Shown here in pieces: positions 15,356 to 16,407 of a stretch of 16,407 nt of DNA. Under the pieces are notes generated by a model. That model searched no databases, was not told where the DNA came from, and worked only from the letters and a program-made list of their open reading frames with translations. Every line of letters starts with the position of its first letter. Within the stretch, counting starts at the first letter, position 1. The translations under genes and the position numbers were made by a program. Origin of the DNA: Candidatus Cloacimonadota bacterium (GTDB lineage Bacteria > Cloacimonadota > Cloacimonadia > Cloacimonadales > TCS61); assembly GCA_021108055.1 (NCBI GenBank), contig JAIORR010000188.1, positions 1 to 16,407 of the forward strand, in the 5' to 3' direction.

Positions 15356-16407
15356 ATGAAAATAGACGAAAATAGTAAACGTATTCTTATCGCAGCCGGA
15401 GGAACAGGCGGACACATAATTCCCGCACTATCAATTGCAAAAGAATTGAAAGAAGCCGGAATTCAGCTTCTTTACGTTGGCAACAAAAACAGTATGGAAG
15501 AAAGGTTGGTGGCACAATCCGGAATCCCATTCAGAGGAATTAATGTTCAAAAATTTTACAGGAAGTTCACTTTTGCTCATATCAAGTTTCCTTTCAAATT
15601 AATAAAAAGTATTGCCGATTCAAAGAAGATAATAGATGAATTCAAGCCGGATGCTTTTTTGGGAACCGGTGGATTCGTCTGCGGTCCTGTGGGATATGCA
15701 GCACATCTAAAGAAAATCTCGATCTTCCTTCAGGAACAGAACAGTTATCCCGGTGCAACCATCAGAATATTAAGTAAATATGCGGAAAAGATATTCCTGG
15801 GTAATGAAGGAGCAAAAAAATATCTTCCTTCTAAAAAAATAATATTTTCAGGAAATCCGATCAATTCATCCGTTATCAACAAAAAAGAGAAGATCGATTT
15901 AAAAAAATATGGAATGAAAAAAGATTCTTTCAAAATATTTCTAACCGGTGGAAGTCAAGGCTCGGTAATTATAAATAAAGCTTTTATGCCGATAATAAAA
16001 AACCTATTAGCTAAAAATATCGAGATTCTTTGGCAGATCGGAAAATACAGTTTTGATGAATTTTACCCTCAGGTAAAGGAGATGAAAGGTGTATTTGCTT
16101 TTGATTTCACAAATGAAATAGGTAGAATTTATAATTCCGTAGATATTGCAATTGCTCGAGCCGGAGCATTAAGTCTGGCAGAAATGGAAACGAAGAAAAT
16201 TCCTGCAATTCTGATACCTCTCCCCTCCGCTGCAGAAAATCATCAATTTTATAATGCGATGGAATTGAAGAAGAAAAAAGTTGCAGAAATTATAGAACAG
16301 AAATATCTGAATCCGGAAGTTTTAAAAGAAGCTATCTTTGAAATGAAAAAGAATTATATAAAGATGAAAGAGGATTTTGGGGAATCGCGACATTTGGAAG
16401 CTGCGAA
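15356..16407 (+). CDS. murG: MurG, UDP-GlcNAc:lipid I N-acetylglucosaminyltransferase (3' end cut by window edge)
   Basis: Peripheral membrane GT-B glycosyltransferase that turns lipid I into lipid II on the inner leaflet. The first 350 residues are visible and little should be missing. Motifs in order: AAGGTGGHIIPAL at 13-25, LGTGGFVCGP near 101-110, FLQEQNSYPGA, FSGNPI, LTGGSQGS near 200, RAGALSLAE and the donor-binding PLPSAAENHQ.YNA segment. GAGG six bases before the ATG supports the start; nine bases separate it from ftsW. Its frame has no stop before the window end. Further dcw genes (murC, murB or ddl, ftsQ, ftsA, ftsZ) would be expected beyond, but none is seen. Confidence 0.97.
   Translation, partial: MKIDENSKRILIAAGGTGGHIIPALSIAKELKEAGIQLLYVGNKNSMEERLVAQSGIPFRGINVQKFYRKFTFAHIKFPFKLIKSIADSKKIIDEFKPDAFLGTGGFVCGPVGYAAHLKKISIFLQEQNSYPGATIRILSKYAEKIFLGNEGAKKYLPSKKIIFSGNPINSSVINKKEKIDLKKYGMKKDSFKIFLTGGSQGSVIINKAFMPIIKNLLAKNIEILWQIGKYSFDEFYPQVKEMKGVFAFDFTNEIGRIYNSVDIAIARAGALSLAEMETKKIPAILIPLPSAAENHQFYNAMELKKKKVAEIIEQKYLNPEVLKEAIFEMKKNYIKMKEDFGESRHLEAA

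Noticed and set aside
1..16407. Search for tRNA, rRNA, insertion sequences, integrase genes, attachment sites or foreign-looking base composition
   Set aside because: Nothing recognisable; genes are tightly packed, of uniform AT-rich style and core function.

Overview
The window is AT-rich, densely packed bacterial chromosome with no sign of mobile DNA, RNA genes or CRISPR. It is split by one divergent intergenic region (4839-5087). To the right, on the + strand, is the first part of a dcw (division and cell wall) cluster: mraZ, rsmH, ftsL, ftsI, a fused murE-murF, mraY, murD, ftsW and murG, which is cut by the window edge. To the left, all on the - strand, are two response-regulator enzymes of cyclic-di-GMP turnover (REC-GAF-GGDEF and REC-PAS-HD-GYP). 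They are followed by a housekeeping run gcvH, gmk, rpoZ-like and a type 4/5 uracil-DNA glycosylase cut by the left edge.

The MurE half carries the DNPR motif of meso-diaminopimelate-adding enzymes and FtsI has two C-terminal PASTA domains. With the low GC content and the REC domain type, this suggests a free-living diderm anaerobe of the FCB/Cloacimonadota sort. That placement is an impression from sequence style, not a demonstrated assignment.

The right-hand genes act as one pathway. MurE-MurF and MurD build the stem peptide, MraY and MurG make lipid I and lipid II, and FtsW and FtsI polymerise and cross-link septal peptidoglycan. FtsL belongs to the divisome core, and MraZ is the expected regulator of the cluster. 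RsmH methylates 16S rRNA and travels with the cluster by convention. Genes are joined by 1-22 nt overlaps or very short gaps throughout, except for a 34-nt ftsL-ftsI spacer holding a strong intrinsic-terminator-like hairpin.

I did not find a clearly new biological system; most of the window is ordinary core genome. The points most worth a second look are: (1) four 10-bp-phased TGRGN repeats just before the mraZ ribosome binding site, matching the architecture of known MraZ operators; (2) the terminator-like hairpin between ftsL and ftsI; (3) the natural MurE-MurF fusion; (4) loss of the usual D-x-K-G-R signature in the first half of MraZ; (5) the paired c-di-GMP synthase and phosphodiesterase genes divergent from the division cluster.
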